Shown: piece after piece, positions 1 to 11,735 of the stretch
Layout of the letters: the number at the start of each line of letters is the position of its first letter
Numbering within the stretch: position 1 is the stretch's first letter
NCBI GenBank assembly: GCA_021613335.1
Contig: JAJTWR010000428.1
Span: forward strand, 299,001 to 363,000
Origin: Whitmania pigra
Taxonomy: Eukaryota; Annelida; Clitellata; Hirudinida; Haemopidae
Direction of reading: 5' to 3'
DNA length: 64,000 nt
Notes under the pieces: model-generated
What the model was told of the DNA's origin: nothing
Seen by the model: only the letters and a program-made list of their open reading frames with translations
Database searches by the model: none
Translations under genes and position numbers: made by a program

Positions 1-1
1 A

Positions 2-1403
2 TGCATAATGTCAGAGGCGCTTCTTGTAGCCATTCCCAAGGGTGCTAGCGGCAGTGAAGGCTGGGTTTCAAACGCGACACATTACGACTGTCGCCATTAC
101 CACCGTATGCAGGCACGTAACCCATTCGTAGAGTACGTAAATATTGGAAATAGCATTACATACTTAATATAATTATGAATTCATCATCATCTGTAAACGA
201 TAGATCGATGTCATCAGTTTGAATTCAGAACTTGTTCAGCATTTCTTACAATTTCTCAACCAGCAAAACTACTTTAAAACAGCGCTGATATGCAACTAAC
301 TGAAGTCATTTATTTCATAATTTCAGATCATCGAAGGAATTTTTACAATTGGGACATTAACGAACCAAGTACTGGTTCCTGTGTAGCCGTGCGAATCGAA
401 AACTTCAAGTGGGCAACATTGCCGTGCAAAAGTGGCTTCAAATTTATTCTCTGCAGCACTAAAAGTGAACTTCAGTTGATTTCGAGGATTTTAAAAACAT
501 TCGTACGTAATTATGATATATTTATAATGACTCTCAGATGATCAGATCGCTACATTTTCTGATGAAGAAGAGTTTCAGACAGGAATGAAAAGGAAGTTGA
601 GACAAGTTTCTCCAAATGGTTTGTAAATTGAATAATTAAATTGATTAATTAATTTATTAAGTTGTTCAGGCTTAACGTACTATTTCATAGATATTTTAAT
701 TAAAGTTTTAATAAAACTTTGTGTTTAAAATGAACACATTTGCATAAATAACCAAATTAACAAATTATTTATTACGTAATTTTCAAGTATCAGAATCCCA
801 GGATACTGCTTTAAATGAACCAGAAGCCCTTTCTGAAAATTCTGGTTGGTCTATTTCGACATTTTAAAAATTAACTTTTGCGAATTATCATTTATTATGG
901 AGTCAGCATAAACTGATATGCGAATTACTTTAAAGGTTTTATAATTAATTTTACATAATTTATAATATAACTAATTTATTTGAAATAAATGTTAAAATTG
1001 TATTTCGTTCAAATTAATTGCAGAGGGCACTGCCAGAGTGGGCTGGATTTTCAGCAACGTAATGACAGCCATTGTTCTGCTGCTAGGGATGGTAATGGTA
1101 GTGATGTTGTTGTAAGTGAATTTATGATGTGAATTTTTTCCACCATTGCTTATATCACGAACAAGAAATTATTTCTGAAATGTTACTGCTTCTTATTTAT
1201 TCGTTCACTTACGACATTCGATAAATAGTAGATCTATAGCATATATCTGCATAAATTTGCATAAATCTGCATAAATCTGCAGACAAGTTTGGCAGATGAA
1301 GACGAAAGTGAAAAGAATGGAAAGGGAATTGCAGCAGAGATATCGCAACAGTTTCCTGACTTCCAGTATTGGTTCCATAGGTTACAATGAGGCAGTTTTG
1401 TAA
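2..1403 (+). CDS. Membrane C-type lectin-like receptor, 5' end missing
   Basis: Exons by eye: <2..116, 327..464, 538..618, 794..844, 1024..1111 and 1283..1403. The first four introns are phase 1 and the last is phase 2, and the frame is open throughout. Exons 1-2 are the C-terminal half of a CTLD (Trp and Cys spaced as in the fold, for example a Trp-Ala-Thr-Leu-Pro-Cys run followed by a final Cys). Exons 3-4 are a short acidic stalk. Exon 5 is a TM helix of about 22 residues. Exon 6 is a basic tail ending in a Gly-Tyr-Asn-Glu motif. The N-terminal half and signal peptide lie outside the window. No canonical calcium-binding EPN/QPD or WND motif is seen, so a sugar ligand is not implied. Two further phase-2 terminal exons downstream could be alternative tails. 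CTLD assignment is good; ligand unknown. Confidence 0.75.
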
Positions 1404-2489
1404 CAGCTGCCAAAAGTCTGTAATTGAGGAGGAAATTTAAATGTTAGTTGATCAGTTAACATTGTGGTATTTTATCAATATTTTATTGACATCGTGATAT
1501 TTTATTAATAATTAGTTAAAATTGTGATATATTATAAATATTTTAATTTTGGTAAATTTTGATGCCTTATATTTACAATTGTGCGTTCAGTACTATCATA
1601 AATTACATTCATGACATTTTACCTGTAATTTATGTAGCGCAAACTTTTAAAGTACAAACTCATCAGTGTTAATTATTGATGATTTAAATTTGAATTTATT
1701 AAAAATTTAAGAAAGCCAGCCACTCAGTTTGATGATGCGAAAGTCTTTCCAGGCACCTTTTATGGTTTTGGAGTTGAAACATCTTAATTCGCCGACCATC
1801 GCCAGAACTTTCATAATTTAGAAATTATGAAATAGAATACAATAATTTAGAAATTATGAAATAGAACGACAAAATTGAATTGTTTTTCCTATCATAAAAT
1901 ATATTTTTAAGCATGGTTTTAATCCTTTAAAATTGTGTACATTTTTTTTGGCGATAAATATTGAACGCATGGTTCTTATTACGTAATGTTTTCCCATTCC
2001 GAAGTAGATTTATTTCAGACCGTCGAAAACATCCGGAGTTATGAAATCAAGTTCAGTATCGTAAAATCAACTCGACATTCACAAATAAAAATAAAAAAAA
2101 AAAAAAATTAAAAATCGAAAAATCTTTTAGCACAAAGTGTGATGAGCACGCCTTGGATACTTACGCTTTGTTACGGAATAGCAGTAGGCGTCCAGTTGAC
2201 CATAATTTATAAACTTCATACGTGAGACGCTTTTGTAGTTTTCGAGGTATCAAGAAATTAGTTAATTAAATAATTAATAAATTTCAATTCCAATTTAATA
2301 ATTAATTAACTTAATAGTTAATTTTCAGTGCTTTAACAAGGCTGATGTCGTGAACAATCCCAACAACCTTTTATGCACTTTTAATTATTTACGTCATCGA
2401 CAAACTGAACATCAACAATTCAAATATATTTACTATTCCTCTTGTTTGTCGATATTTCAATATTTAAAATCAATTGTTTTTGAAAACAG
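1404..2489. other. Non-coding AT-rich stretch
   Basis: Apart from the candidate exon at 1712-1787, no supported gene, RNA or mobile element is visible. There is a short A-run at 2092-2107. Confidence 0.5.
1712..1787 (+). other. Candidate alternative terminal (tail) exon
   Basis: An open stretch after a weak acceptor (TTTAAG) is phase 2 and ends at TAA 1785-1787. It would follow the TM exon 1024..1111 in frame and encode a 25-residue tail with one Tyr (FYGFG context). It may instead be the relic of a lost neighbouring gene. Seen: phase and stop. Inferred: use as an exon. Confidence 0.3.
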
Positions 2490-2667
2490 CATACTGCTCG
2501 GTTTGAACCACAAATACGAAATCTTGGATGCACAGAGCAAGTTCGAAATTCCTGACATATCCATCTTGAAGATAGAAGCCGAGAGTAAAGAAATACAGCC
2601 CCAGCCTCGAATTAAACCGGAACAATCTGGCGTTATCATTGAAATAAAAGAATCAGTTAATGTTTAA
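2490..2667 (+). other. Candidate alternative terminal exon with tyrosine tail
   Basis: Follows an acceptor ending AAACAG at 2484-2489. It is phase 2, open for 58 residues and ends TAA at 2667. It contains a His-Lys-Tyr-Glu-Ile-Leu motif (YxxL type, but His at -2, so not a strict ITIM) and a Gln/Pro/Glu-rich remainder. No TM exon of its own was found between 1404 and 2489. It is either a third tail for the receptor ending at 1403 or the last exon of a decayed copy. Confidence 0.4.
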
Positions 2668-2981
2668 AAGTTAATTTTTACTTCCTGAAGTCGATTACTA
2701 AAAAGTTCCATGCATTCGTGACTTCTTCAATGAAATCTGGTTCTAAAGCGAGACTCGATTCTCAGGAAATCAGAAATATTATCATAGCAGAATAATCACG
2801 CAGATTAAATTAAATGAATTTTTAATGACTTTTTAATTCTCAAAAGCACCAAATAAAACAAGAGAGAAAACGGCTGCTGACATTAAAAAATTATTATGGC
2901 ATTACTTTCGTAAAATATTAACATTCAAATGGCCAATTTACAAGTTTTTTTTTGTCTAAAAACGAAAAATATAATCTGTAA

Positions 2982-3575
2982 TTACGGCCGTCCGAATACG
3001 GTATCAATCACGACGCTATCCCGTATCTCATCGGCATCTTGAAAAGTTGGAGAGGTGCAATATACTCCAAAACATGACAAAACATAATTAGCTATTGAAT
3101 AACGTGAGTTATTTAAACCAGTTTTATTTTCAGCTTCTGTGCTTGAACTGATTTGAACGATGCTAGGAACTTGTGTTTGAGTGTTTAGGGGTTCTTGGGG
3201 CATTTTCCTGGGCTTGCAAGTGCGATCGATACTTGGCGGAGATGTTAAATAGGTGGTATTATTTGCAACCATTGGAATTATTGGAATCGGGGATGTAGGC
3301 CTCTTTTTGAAAATTACTTTAAATAATCTGAAATATTTGTAGATTGTCTTTAAATGTCTATTTTGTATTAGTAGAAAAATAGATTTTGACGAAAAGCATT
3401 GTACGTTTAAATTTTGTTTAAGTATAAAATAAATTAAAAAAAAAAACAAACATTTACCTACATATTCCTCCTTTCCAATAGTGGATGTACAATCCAACTA
3501 ACGCTATTGCAAAAACAACAACAATTCCAAAACCTACCCCAAGGGAAATGGCAAGAATTTGGTTAACAGCAAAAT
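2982..3575 (-). CDS. Receptor TM segment and cytoplasmic tail, ectodomain not found
   Basis: Two exons: complement 3458..3575 and 2982..3327, joined in phase 2. The first encodes about 24 hydrophobic residues (one TM helix) followed by a basic stop-transfer end. The second encodes about 115 residues of tail with TTYLTS, SRYSIA and NYVLS tyrosine contexts and Pro-rich stretches, ending VFGRP. None is a strict ITIM, although the whole is typical of a signalling tail. The TM exon needs a phase-1 upstream exon, and no convincing ectodomain exon was found between 3576 and 5050. A stretch at 4493-4675 was considered and not accepted. The gene may be a partial copy, or its exons may be too short to see. 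Confidence 0.6.
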
Positions 3576-5050
3576 CTGAAAAAAGGCTTATGAATATATG
3601 TATATATAAATTGATTACAAAATTAATTTGGAATTGCAATAAATATTAATAATAAACAATAATAAAATATAATAATATTAACATAATAAATAATAACAAT
3701 AAAATAAAAAGTAATAGTAAAACTGAAATAAATAAAATACATTAATAAAACAGTCGGTTATATGTTTTATAACGTAACACGCTTTTTTGCAATAAAATGT
3801 TATAAAATGGTTACTTTCATTAACATTTATTTCAGCTCCCGCTTCGCTAACTGAAAGATAAATAATAAATTATTATTAAATAATAAAGATTATTTCCATG
3901 TGATTAAAATTTAATTTACTAACAAACATTTTTAGGGCACATTTATTTTGCTACTAGCCCGTTAAAAATATTTTAGATTGATTTTCAGTGACAAAGTTAT
4001 TAATTAATAACCCATAAAGGAATGATGTAGAATAATTTCCTGTTTGATTTTAAAAGAACTGTTACATCTTCTACACAACCACAACGCAGCCTTGCAGAAG
4101 TTGAGTATATTTGTATATTTTTTAATGAAATTATGAATCAATTCTCAAAAAATTAATTGGCTTTAGAAAGTAATTTCATCTTAGGACGAGTCTTAAATAA
4201 AAAATCAAAGTAAGTAACTGCGGAATTATTTAAATATCAGAATCCAAAAATCGCAAGATAACACCAACTACAAATTTATAAGAAAATAAATAGCTGCACG
4301 CATTTCATTCACAATCCAACACCTGCAATAACACTAAAAAAAAAATTAAAAGCAAAACTAACTCAAAATTTGGCCAGACATTAAAAATATTTAAAACTTT
4401 AATTACAACAACATTTCGAGCTTAAAATTCTATTTTCCTCCGAGACTTTGACTCAAAGTTTAAAAAGTAACGAGGAAGCACATGCTCTTCTATTATTGCG
4501 GGTCGTGAACCAAACTTTTTCGTGATATTGTGATTAGTGAGTGATCAGCACAAGACCAAGTATTACAGCCGTTTTCTTGAGGTGTATTGAATGGCATAAT
4601 GATCTTCACTGCCTGGTTTATAATTTTACATTTCAGAAAGAAACTTGGGTGCAATAATTTTAATTTAAATCGCATTAAATATCTTAAATGATTGAAAATT
4701 ATTCTAAATTATTCGAAGATTATTCAGTATTAGATTCTAAGAAATTTAATTTTATGAAATTTAATGGAACAAAGTACTGAAAATTGCGGCTAAATTTAAC
4801 AGCGGCGTAATATTTGTTTTCACGTTTTGGTTTGCGGTTTAGAACGATTTCTATTGTTGCTTTGATAAATTTTTGAATCAGCAGTAAAGTAACGATCTAA
4901 CAGTAACAATTTTTGAAATAATTTATTATAATTTTATAATAATAGAAATTAATAATAATAATAATTAATAATAATTTTTGAAATAATTATCATTATTCGA
5001 ACTGGTGTAATTTTACGAATACTTCTTAGTTTAATTATTATTTCTAAGAA
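3576..5050. other. AT-rich stretch without a supported gene
   Basis: It should contain the upstream exons of the minus-strand receptor tail at 2982-3575, but none can be placed with confidence. Short ATA/AAT runs occur near 3650-3730 and 4940-4975. Confidence 0.4.
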
Positions 5051-5769
5051 ATGAGGAAAGTATCTGAGACCCCCCAGAAATCTAGCAAAAGTCAGAGCAT
5101 GACGAAAGTTGAAAGCAAATCGATCAATGATTCGTCCATGTCGTTCATAAAAAAGGTTTTAAAAATTTGATTTTTTAAATAAATATTTAACTAAACAAAA
5201 ACATTAATGACTTGTTAACCTTCGCAAGAGCAGCAGAAATGTTCTTCTTGAGTGCAATTTGAGACGTTAAGAGTTATTATGAGTTATGAATATGCATTAG
5301 ATTAAATATTAATATTTAAATTGATAAAGTTATTTTTAGGTTTTTCTCGGGTTCCCGGAGGATATTTTTGACTTCGGTCCTGCCGATATCACAACGTATG
5401 TTGTTCTGGAAATTTGGAAGGCAAAGTAATTCTTTATAAATTATGTTAATGATTTCTTAGTAAAATTGATCTTAAAATATGCAGTAAAAGTTTAAGCTGT
5501 TTCCTCAACTTAGTATCCCGGTATTTAATTAGTAGGTATTTAATTTTAATTACTGTCAATCAAAATGACATCCAGTACAAGTAACTGAACTTAATTAAAC
5601 TCGATTTTGAAATTAAAACGACAGATTGGTGGCACTGTTGGCTCTGGCGACTTTGGTCAATATCACGATTTTGATTCTCCACGTTTGGACTTACATGTCG
5701 TGGGTTCAGGAAACCAACTTCACAGAAATAATTGAAGAACCTGATGTTTACTATTACAACTACTACTGA
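5051..5769 (+). CDS. Small single-pass membrane protein, 111 aa, unknown
   Basis: Exons 5051..5155, 5340..5425 and 5625..5769 (introns phase 0 and phase 2); ATG at 5051, TGA at 5767. The start is Ser/Lys-rich and hydrophilic, with no signal peptide. A middle exon carries a DIFDFG segment. Then come a TM helix of about 20 residues (about 66-85) and a short tail with an N-glycosylation-type NFT and a terminal YYYNYY run. The long N-terminus and C-terminal TM suggest a type II or tail-anchored protein. Exon phases and the acidic-aromatic segment before the TM match the next gene (5946-6567), so the two look like tandem duplicates. No family recognised. Confidence 0.6.
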
Positions 5770-5945
5770 CAACAACTTCTGACAACAGTTTGACACAAAC
5801 ACCATTTCCAATGATTTTCTTCATTTAATTTCAGTAAAACCTGTTTGTGCAAACGGTTGTCAGACAATAAGTCGTTGAATGTTTTGATTGACTCAAACTC
5901 GAATTGTAAATATTAATTTCAAAACGCACCCACTTTTCATTGAAA

Positions 5946-6567
5946 ATGAAAAACAAATCGACTGTGTTCGATGTCGCCATTGATCACTCGAAAACGGCCA
6001 CTTTTGACCAGAAGATAGCTGTAGTACCAAGTGTGAGCGAGTGTAAAATAATATTTTAATATATTAATATAGATATTTTATTCTCAAATTAGTTTAGCGC
6101 ACGACCTTAAATTCTATGATTGATTTGTTTTTAATCTTTAATTAATTAATTAACCTTTCTGTGCAGATTAATATCCGCTTAGAATATTTAATTCAATTTG
6201 TAATAATTTTACATTTCAATTGTTCTTTGTAGAACTCTGAATCATTAGATGAAATCTGGGATTTGAATGTGATTGGAGCTTTCATCGAAAATAAACTGAA
6301 GGAAATGAAGCCACAATCAGGCAGCTCTTACAGGTGATTGTTGCGAGCGCTTAATATCAATTATTACTTCATAATTAATAATATGATTAATTAAGAAATT
6401 ATTTAATTAACAGTCCAATAATAAAAAGCTATCAAACATTTTAATAAAAATTATTTAGAACCTTCGGAATCTGCTTTTCCGTTGCTGCGAACTTCATTTT
6501 TGCGCTCATGTTCTATTTCTGTCTCAACCATGTTTGGCCTTACTTGGAGAGCATGCAAAGAAATTAA
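5946..6567 (+). CDS. Small single-pass membrane protein, 98 aa, paralogue of the preceding gene
   Basis: Exons 5946..6032, 6233..6333 and 6459..6567, with the same phase pattern (0 then 2) as the gene at 5051-5769; stop TAA 6565. The N-terminal region of about 62 residues has no signal sequence. It includes a DEIWDL segment aligned with the DIFDFG segment of the neighbour. The TM helix is rich in Phe/Ala/Met, and a short NHVWPYLES end follows. The genes are only about 180 bp apart on the same strand. Divergence is high outside the shared architecture, so homology rests mainly on exon phase, order and the short acidic motif. Function unknown. Confidence 0.6.
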
Positions 6568-7032
6568 GAACTTGGAATTGGAAATATGGAAGAAGAATTG
6601 CAATAAAATTTGAACAAATATTGTTGGTTTGATTTTTTAAAATTGGTAAGGGTATGGTTTAAGTTTTTGCCAACCAACAAATTGATAATTAATTTCGCTA
6701 GTTTTATAAATATATGTTTTGAACAATGCTGACGTTATTGCCGGGGATTTGTAAACAATAAACAATTTCAGTTTATTATACAGTCAGCTTATACCCAAAC
6801 AGCTTTTAATCGTTCGCATTTAAAAAATGATTGGTAGTTGATATTTTTACCTTGAAGAGGTTGGATTAATTAATTTTTAATGTCGTTAATGAATTGGTAA
6901 AAAGGTACAAAGTTTCGAGAGTTTCCATTATTCCAAAACATTGGACAAGAAACACTCCAAGTCAGTGAGATCACGTAAAACGAATCACAACGTATCAAAT
7001 TTTAATTTCAAGGATAATCACTGACGGAGTGA
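6568..7032. other. Intergenic, nothing recognised
   Basis: AT-rich spacer between the small TM gene and the start of the 511-residue acidic protein. No promoter motif was picked out. Confidence 0.4.
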
Positions 7033-8863
7033 ATGGATAAAGATTCATCAGGTGAGAATGAAACTAGCTCTCCTGTTGACAAAGCCAAAGCGGTTCCATC
7101 ACTGGAAGAGGACAAATGGAGAATAATCCAGCGGTCTTTGGAACATCACAGATTGAGCAAAATGTACAACAGTCAGAAGTACGAATCGGAACTCTGGTTT
7201 GATTTGCCTGCATCCTCGATCGTGGACAGAGATTCAGAAACAGAGGACAACGAAAATGCCAGAGATGATTTCGATGATGAGGATACTGTAAACTTCTGGC
7301 AGAACCTGTTTGACGAAAAAGAAAACTTTGAATCCAATTCCAATGTCCTCTGTTCTTTTTCTGAAAGATCTCCCCCAATTAATAACATAATTAACGATTT
7401 GAAGATCAACACCAGCCACAAGAATCTGAGTCGAAAACCAGACTCCAGCCTTCTAGAAGACATCCTAAGTAGAACTCTCGAAATGGGTCTTCTAAAAAAT
7501 GACGATGACGATGACGTCAAACCTGATGCCAGTAATTTACGAACTCTGGTGCCGAAGCTTGACCTGTCTTGGTTGGAAGACGACGATGATAACGTGGTTA
7601 ATAACGTTAACGGAGATCGTAAAAACTCGGACATGGAACCAGAAATGAAGACGTATCACATCACTCCGGAAAGCAACTCCATGACAAATCACCTCCAACT
7701 GTTCCAAACCGAATCCGATCCTCTCATTGGCAGTCCAGACATGACCGATGACGTCAACAAGTCACACTGTTCGAGTCCAGAACGTCTAGAAAGTGACCAG
7801 AACCACTTGAATGAATTGAATGAAAACCTCATTTCAAAAGCAAACAGGGACAGAACATCACCGAGGAAGTCGTACTTTATGAACAACTCTTCTCGGAAAG
7901 GTTTGTAAATTTGCACAACTTTTTTTTTTAATGTACCAGGATGAGGTTCTCTTTTGATTTCATTGTTAGCGTTTTGTCTAAGCATTTTGAATGACTTAAT
8001 AACTCCTGCTTCCAGTGTCAGAATCGAACCCTCTACCAGGCAAGAATAACGTCACAGTCAGTCTCGTCATGACTGACATCATTAAAAAGGATTCCAAAGA
8101 CTCTGGATTTCAAGATGTCACGGACAGCCTCGAAACGGTTGAAAAGGCAGGCGTGCATGGCAACGGCAATCAAAACAGCAAGCTGAGAAGAAGGTCTTTG
8201 TACAGGAGAGTTAGCGGATTAAGTGAAAGTAAATAAATAAATAAATTAATAAATTAATTGTAATTAATTTACTAGACAAGTTCTCTAAACTTGTTGAGAT
8301 TAATGTTAAATGTAATAATTGAAAGTAACAACTCAACAAATTGCTTAAAGATGATTTAAATTAATTGTAATTGTAATTAATTATTCTATTTTTTAATTAA
8401 TTTATCAGAAAAACCTGAAACCATAGAAGAAGAGCAACCGGGAGTCATGGAACTCGTAAAAAATGGCAAGTTTTCGTCTTTTTCTCCAAAGTTCTTCCCC
8501 AAGAAAGATTTGACGTGGAACACCATCGAAAGCCTTGGCGCCCAATTCACCCGATCGGCTGCCTCCAAAGAAAGCAGCATAAGTTTCGTCCACGAACAAA
8601 CCAGCGTGGCCACTAGTCAAGTGTCCTTCAACGTTTCGCGTCAGGGGGACACGCTGATGAAGGATGGAAAGGCGGGGATAGAACAGCCAAAGTCGGTTCA
8701 AGTTCTGCCCGATGTTGGCCACAAATTAAGGGCGCTTAGCAAGGCAGAAGCAGACTTGGCAGAGATGGACAGATGGAAGTCGGAAATGGATGCCGAAAAG
8801 TCGTCTCTGAAACGTTGCTACTGTTTTTTTTGCGGACTCAACTGCGGAATATGGTTTTGCTAA
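7033..8863 (+). CDS. Acidic, low-complexity protein of 511 aa, unknown
   Basis: Exons 7033..7900, 8016..8228 and 8409..8863, both introns phase 1, all in frame; ATG at 7033, TAA at 8861. There is no signal peptide or TM helix. The first exon is rich in Asp/Glu/Ser/Asn. It holds two similar modules: an S-L-L-E-D element and a D-L-S-W-L-E-D element, each followed or preceded by an Asp run (about residues 138-185). The C-terminus ends in a Cys-rich segment (RCYCFFCGLNCGIWFC), which could be acylated or bind metal; this is inference. Higher GC and long open frames compared with flanks support real coding. No family recognised. Its place among receptor genes does not by itself indicate a signalling role. 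Confidence 0.7.
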
Positions 8864-9668
8864 CAACGGGGTCATCTTTATTTTAACCGATAATAACCGA
8901 TTATATTTTATTTATTACTGAAAATATATTATTTTAATGAAATTTATTTCAACCGTTTCTAAGACTTTTCAATTTTCTTCAAGGTCCTCAAAAATCTTAG
9001 ACATTTGTCATTGGAATTACAAAGAAATTCAAGTTGTAATATGTTCCTAACAAGTTTTAAACTTTAACAAGCTCAACTTCAACATTAAACTTGAGAAGAT
9101 CACCAAACATAGAAGCATTTGCATGTTGGATTAATAAATAAAAATTTTATGAATGGATGGTTCGACGAAGTGTAGGATGAATGAATGGAGCTTTAATTTT
9201 TAAACTTATCGGAATAATCCAACTACAATAATGGCGTTTCAAATGGGCATGTGAACAGAAATGTGGACTTGAATAGGTTATTAACTAATTATTATTTTTT
9301 TTTCTAAAATACGTCAAGGCATTATAAATAGGAAACGTCACAAAAAATGAACTGAAGACTGTTGCGACATAACAAGTACAAACCAATACAAACCAATACA
9401 AACAAGTACAAATAAATTCCTGAAAATGAATCGTTACCTGTTCCAGAATTCCTGGTAAAATAGTGTTGAAGTAGTTTAGTATAATTCAATAACTGTTTTT
9501 GAATTAACATTTTACCACGCCAGATAAATGTCTGTTGAATGTATTTTAGTTAATTATTTAATTAATAATAATAATAATAATAATAACAACAATTGATAAA
9601 ACAAAATTGATAAAAACAAAACAAAATCAATCAATGAACAAGAAATTTTAAAAGAAAATAAACATCTA
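8864..9668. other. Intergenic with a short AAT microsatellite
   Basis: Spacer between converging genes (plus-strand gene ending 8863, minus-strand gene ending 9669). An AAT run lies at about 9565-9585. Nothing else is supported. Confidence 0.4.
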
Positions 9669-10425
9669 TCAAGACATTACAGCAACGAATTCCTTGGCGT
9701 TGAAATAACTTTTGTCCTCGTCAAGCGTTGTTTTCGAAGGAGAAGCAAGACTTCTTGGTTTCAAATCGACCTGCACGTAGTTCAAGGAGCTGTTTTCCAC
9801 TTTCGTCCGCGTTTCCGGGAGTTCGGAAGTCTTTTTGGGTTCGGATTTGTTCGGAACGACGTAGACATAGTTGGAACCGCTTTCGTCGGAGATTTGTGGA
9901 ACTTTTTCTGGCTCGTTATTGTCCGACGTTTTGCTTACAGGTGAAATAATAATACAGGTGAAATAATAATACAGGTATAATAATACTACCCTAATAACAC
10001 TACTTACATGTATAATAATAATAATGGTAATAATAATAATTCGAAAATCAAATTAGTTTGGTTCTTAATGCATCAGGTGTAAGAGGGTGATAGCCTGTAC
10101 GCGTTTGGTATTTAAGTATTTACACAACAAGGTAGCAAATGATTTAGTTATGAAAAATTAAGTTGACATTTTTTAATTTTCTGAGATTCCATCGATAAAA
10201 GTAGTTTAGATATCTTTTGATAGGGAAATATTAAATGACATAGAAAGTACAAACAGACAGTTCATTTATGAGCCACAAAAAATGTGTGTCATTTATATAA
10301 AGAACAAATTGCTTACAGATTTAATTGCAGGAATAGCAAGCTAACCTTTTAACTCTTCTAAAGGCGCACACAAGAACAGACGACATCAAGGCGAAAGTCG
10401 TCGCAATAATGACGATTAAAAACAT
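9669..10425 (-). CDS. Small TM protein with two ITIM-like motifs, 114 aa
   Basis: Two exons, complement 10346..10425 and 9669..9933, intron phase 2. The first starts at ATG (10425) and encodes an N-terminal hydrophobic stretch of about 22 residues, then a basic FRRVKR stop-transfer. The second encodes a hydrophilic tail with SNYVYV and LNYVQV, both fitting (S/I/V/L)xYxx(V/I/L), plus a KSYFNAK tyrosine near the end. With almost no extracellular part, it resembles a transmembrane adaptor or a receptor reduced to TM and tail. The hydrophobic segment could also act as a signal anchor. It sits about 1.3 kb downstream, on the same strand, of the two-CTLD receptor at 11736-14439. Adaptor function is inference from motif and context. 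Confidence 0.65.
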
Positions 10426-11735
10426 TTTTTAACTTTCACCAATTTCTTTAGTTCACAATTTACTAATTATTTCTGCAAGTGTACTAATTTCGTAAATGCC
10501 CAAAGTGCACACTGTCAGATAAGGCCTGTTAAAGCTTAGGCAACAGGATCCTTTCAAGGAAATCTCTTACGAAAGCTTTATACGAATAGCAGGCTATTAT
10601 TAACTCTCAGCTGAGCTTATAATTAAGCCAGTAGTGCGTCATGAAACTTAATTATGATTATGATTTTCTTAACAACCATTTGATTAGATAATAATAATAA
10701 TAATAATAAGCTAAATTGGTAATGATGTCATATGTTTGTACCAAAGTATTACAAAATGCTTAAATTAGATTTTAGATTTTCATTAAAATTCAACAAAAAT
10801 CCTCTCAGTAGGAAGTGATTTAATTCCTGGAATAAAAATTATTTTCGCTATATTAAGATCATGTATTCACAATTTGTTTCTTCAATTAAATCATCGAATT
10901 CGAGTTAAGGAAGTTGCCAGAAACGAGAAATTTGATGATTGAAAATTGCGAATTAATACGCAGTCATTTGTTAATCTTAAGTAGACTGGCAATTAAATGG
11001 CCTGCCATTAAATCTTTAGGAAAATCCTTAAATAAAGCAGATACATTAACATAACACGTTGAATTGTGCAATTACGAATAAGTGAAAGCTTTAGGTAAAA
11101 CAAATTAAAAATACATTCCGCAAATGCAACAAATTCTGTTAGTTTAATGCTCAGTGCTGTTAGTGGAAAATTATTTCAAGAAGCAAGTTGAATCATTGCG
11201 ATTTAAAAAATGAAAGCAAATCCACAAAACCAACTTCCTAGCGGAACATTGGAATCGAATTCCTTGAAAAGCTCTCAAAAAAGCTTGTTGGATTTCAAGT
11301 GTTTGCAAACTTAAGTAATGTTGTGGAATTGACTTTATTGAAAGTTAATAAAACTAACATTAACAATAAACAATTTTACAATAACAAATTATTTGAAATC
11401 CACTTCTGGAAGATAATAATGGCTTGAGGGATGATGGACTAACTCAACAAGAAATTAATTGTTTTATATTAAAGATGGTTTGTTTTTAATTATTAATTTT
11501 ATTAAAAAAAAAATATCTTCGCGTCGTTTATTTGTAAAAAAAATCAAAACAAAACAAAATATAAATAATAAATTAAATCACTTCAGTAAAACTGACTCTT
11601 TTCGAATCCGATAACGTCGAGTGAACGCAATAATAATAGAATTCCTACAACTGGTTTAATTCCAGCCATCCATTTTGTGATCTTGTTTCACGAAAGTTTA
11701 TAACTTTTTTTTCAAAAAAATTAAATAATAATATA
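10426..11735. other. Intergenic; start of duplicated unit A near 10540
   Basis: From about 10540 the sequence matches 17946 onwards (shared run with GGATCCT and a long segment up to about 10700). About 1 kb after that is missing in copy B. An AAT run lies at 10691-10708. No gene found. Confidence 0.5.

Noticed and set aside
4493..4675. Minus-strand open stretch with Cys-Asn-Thr-Trp-Ser-Cys
   Set aside because: Looks faintly CTLD-like, but spacing is wrong and it cannot be joined in phase to the TM exon at 3458-3575.
7064..7985. Several minus-strand open frames
   Set aside because: Shadows of the plus-strand acidic protein; no splice or start support.
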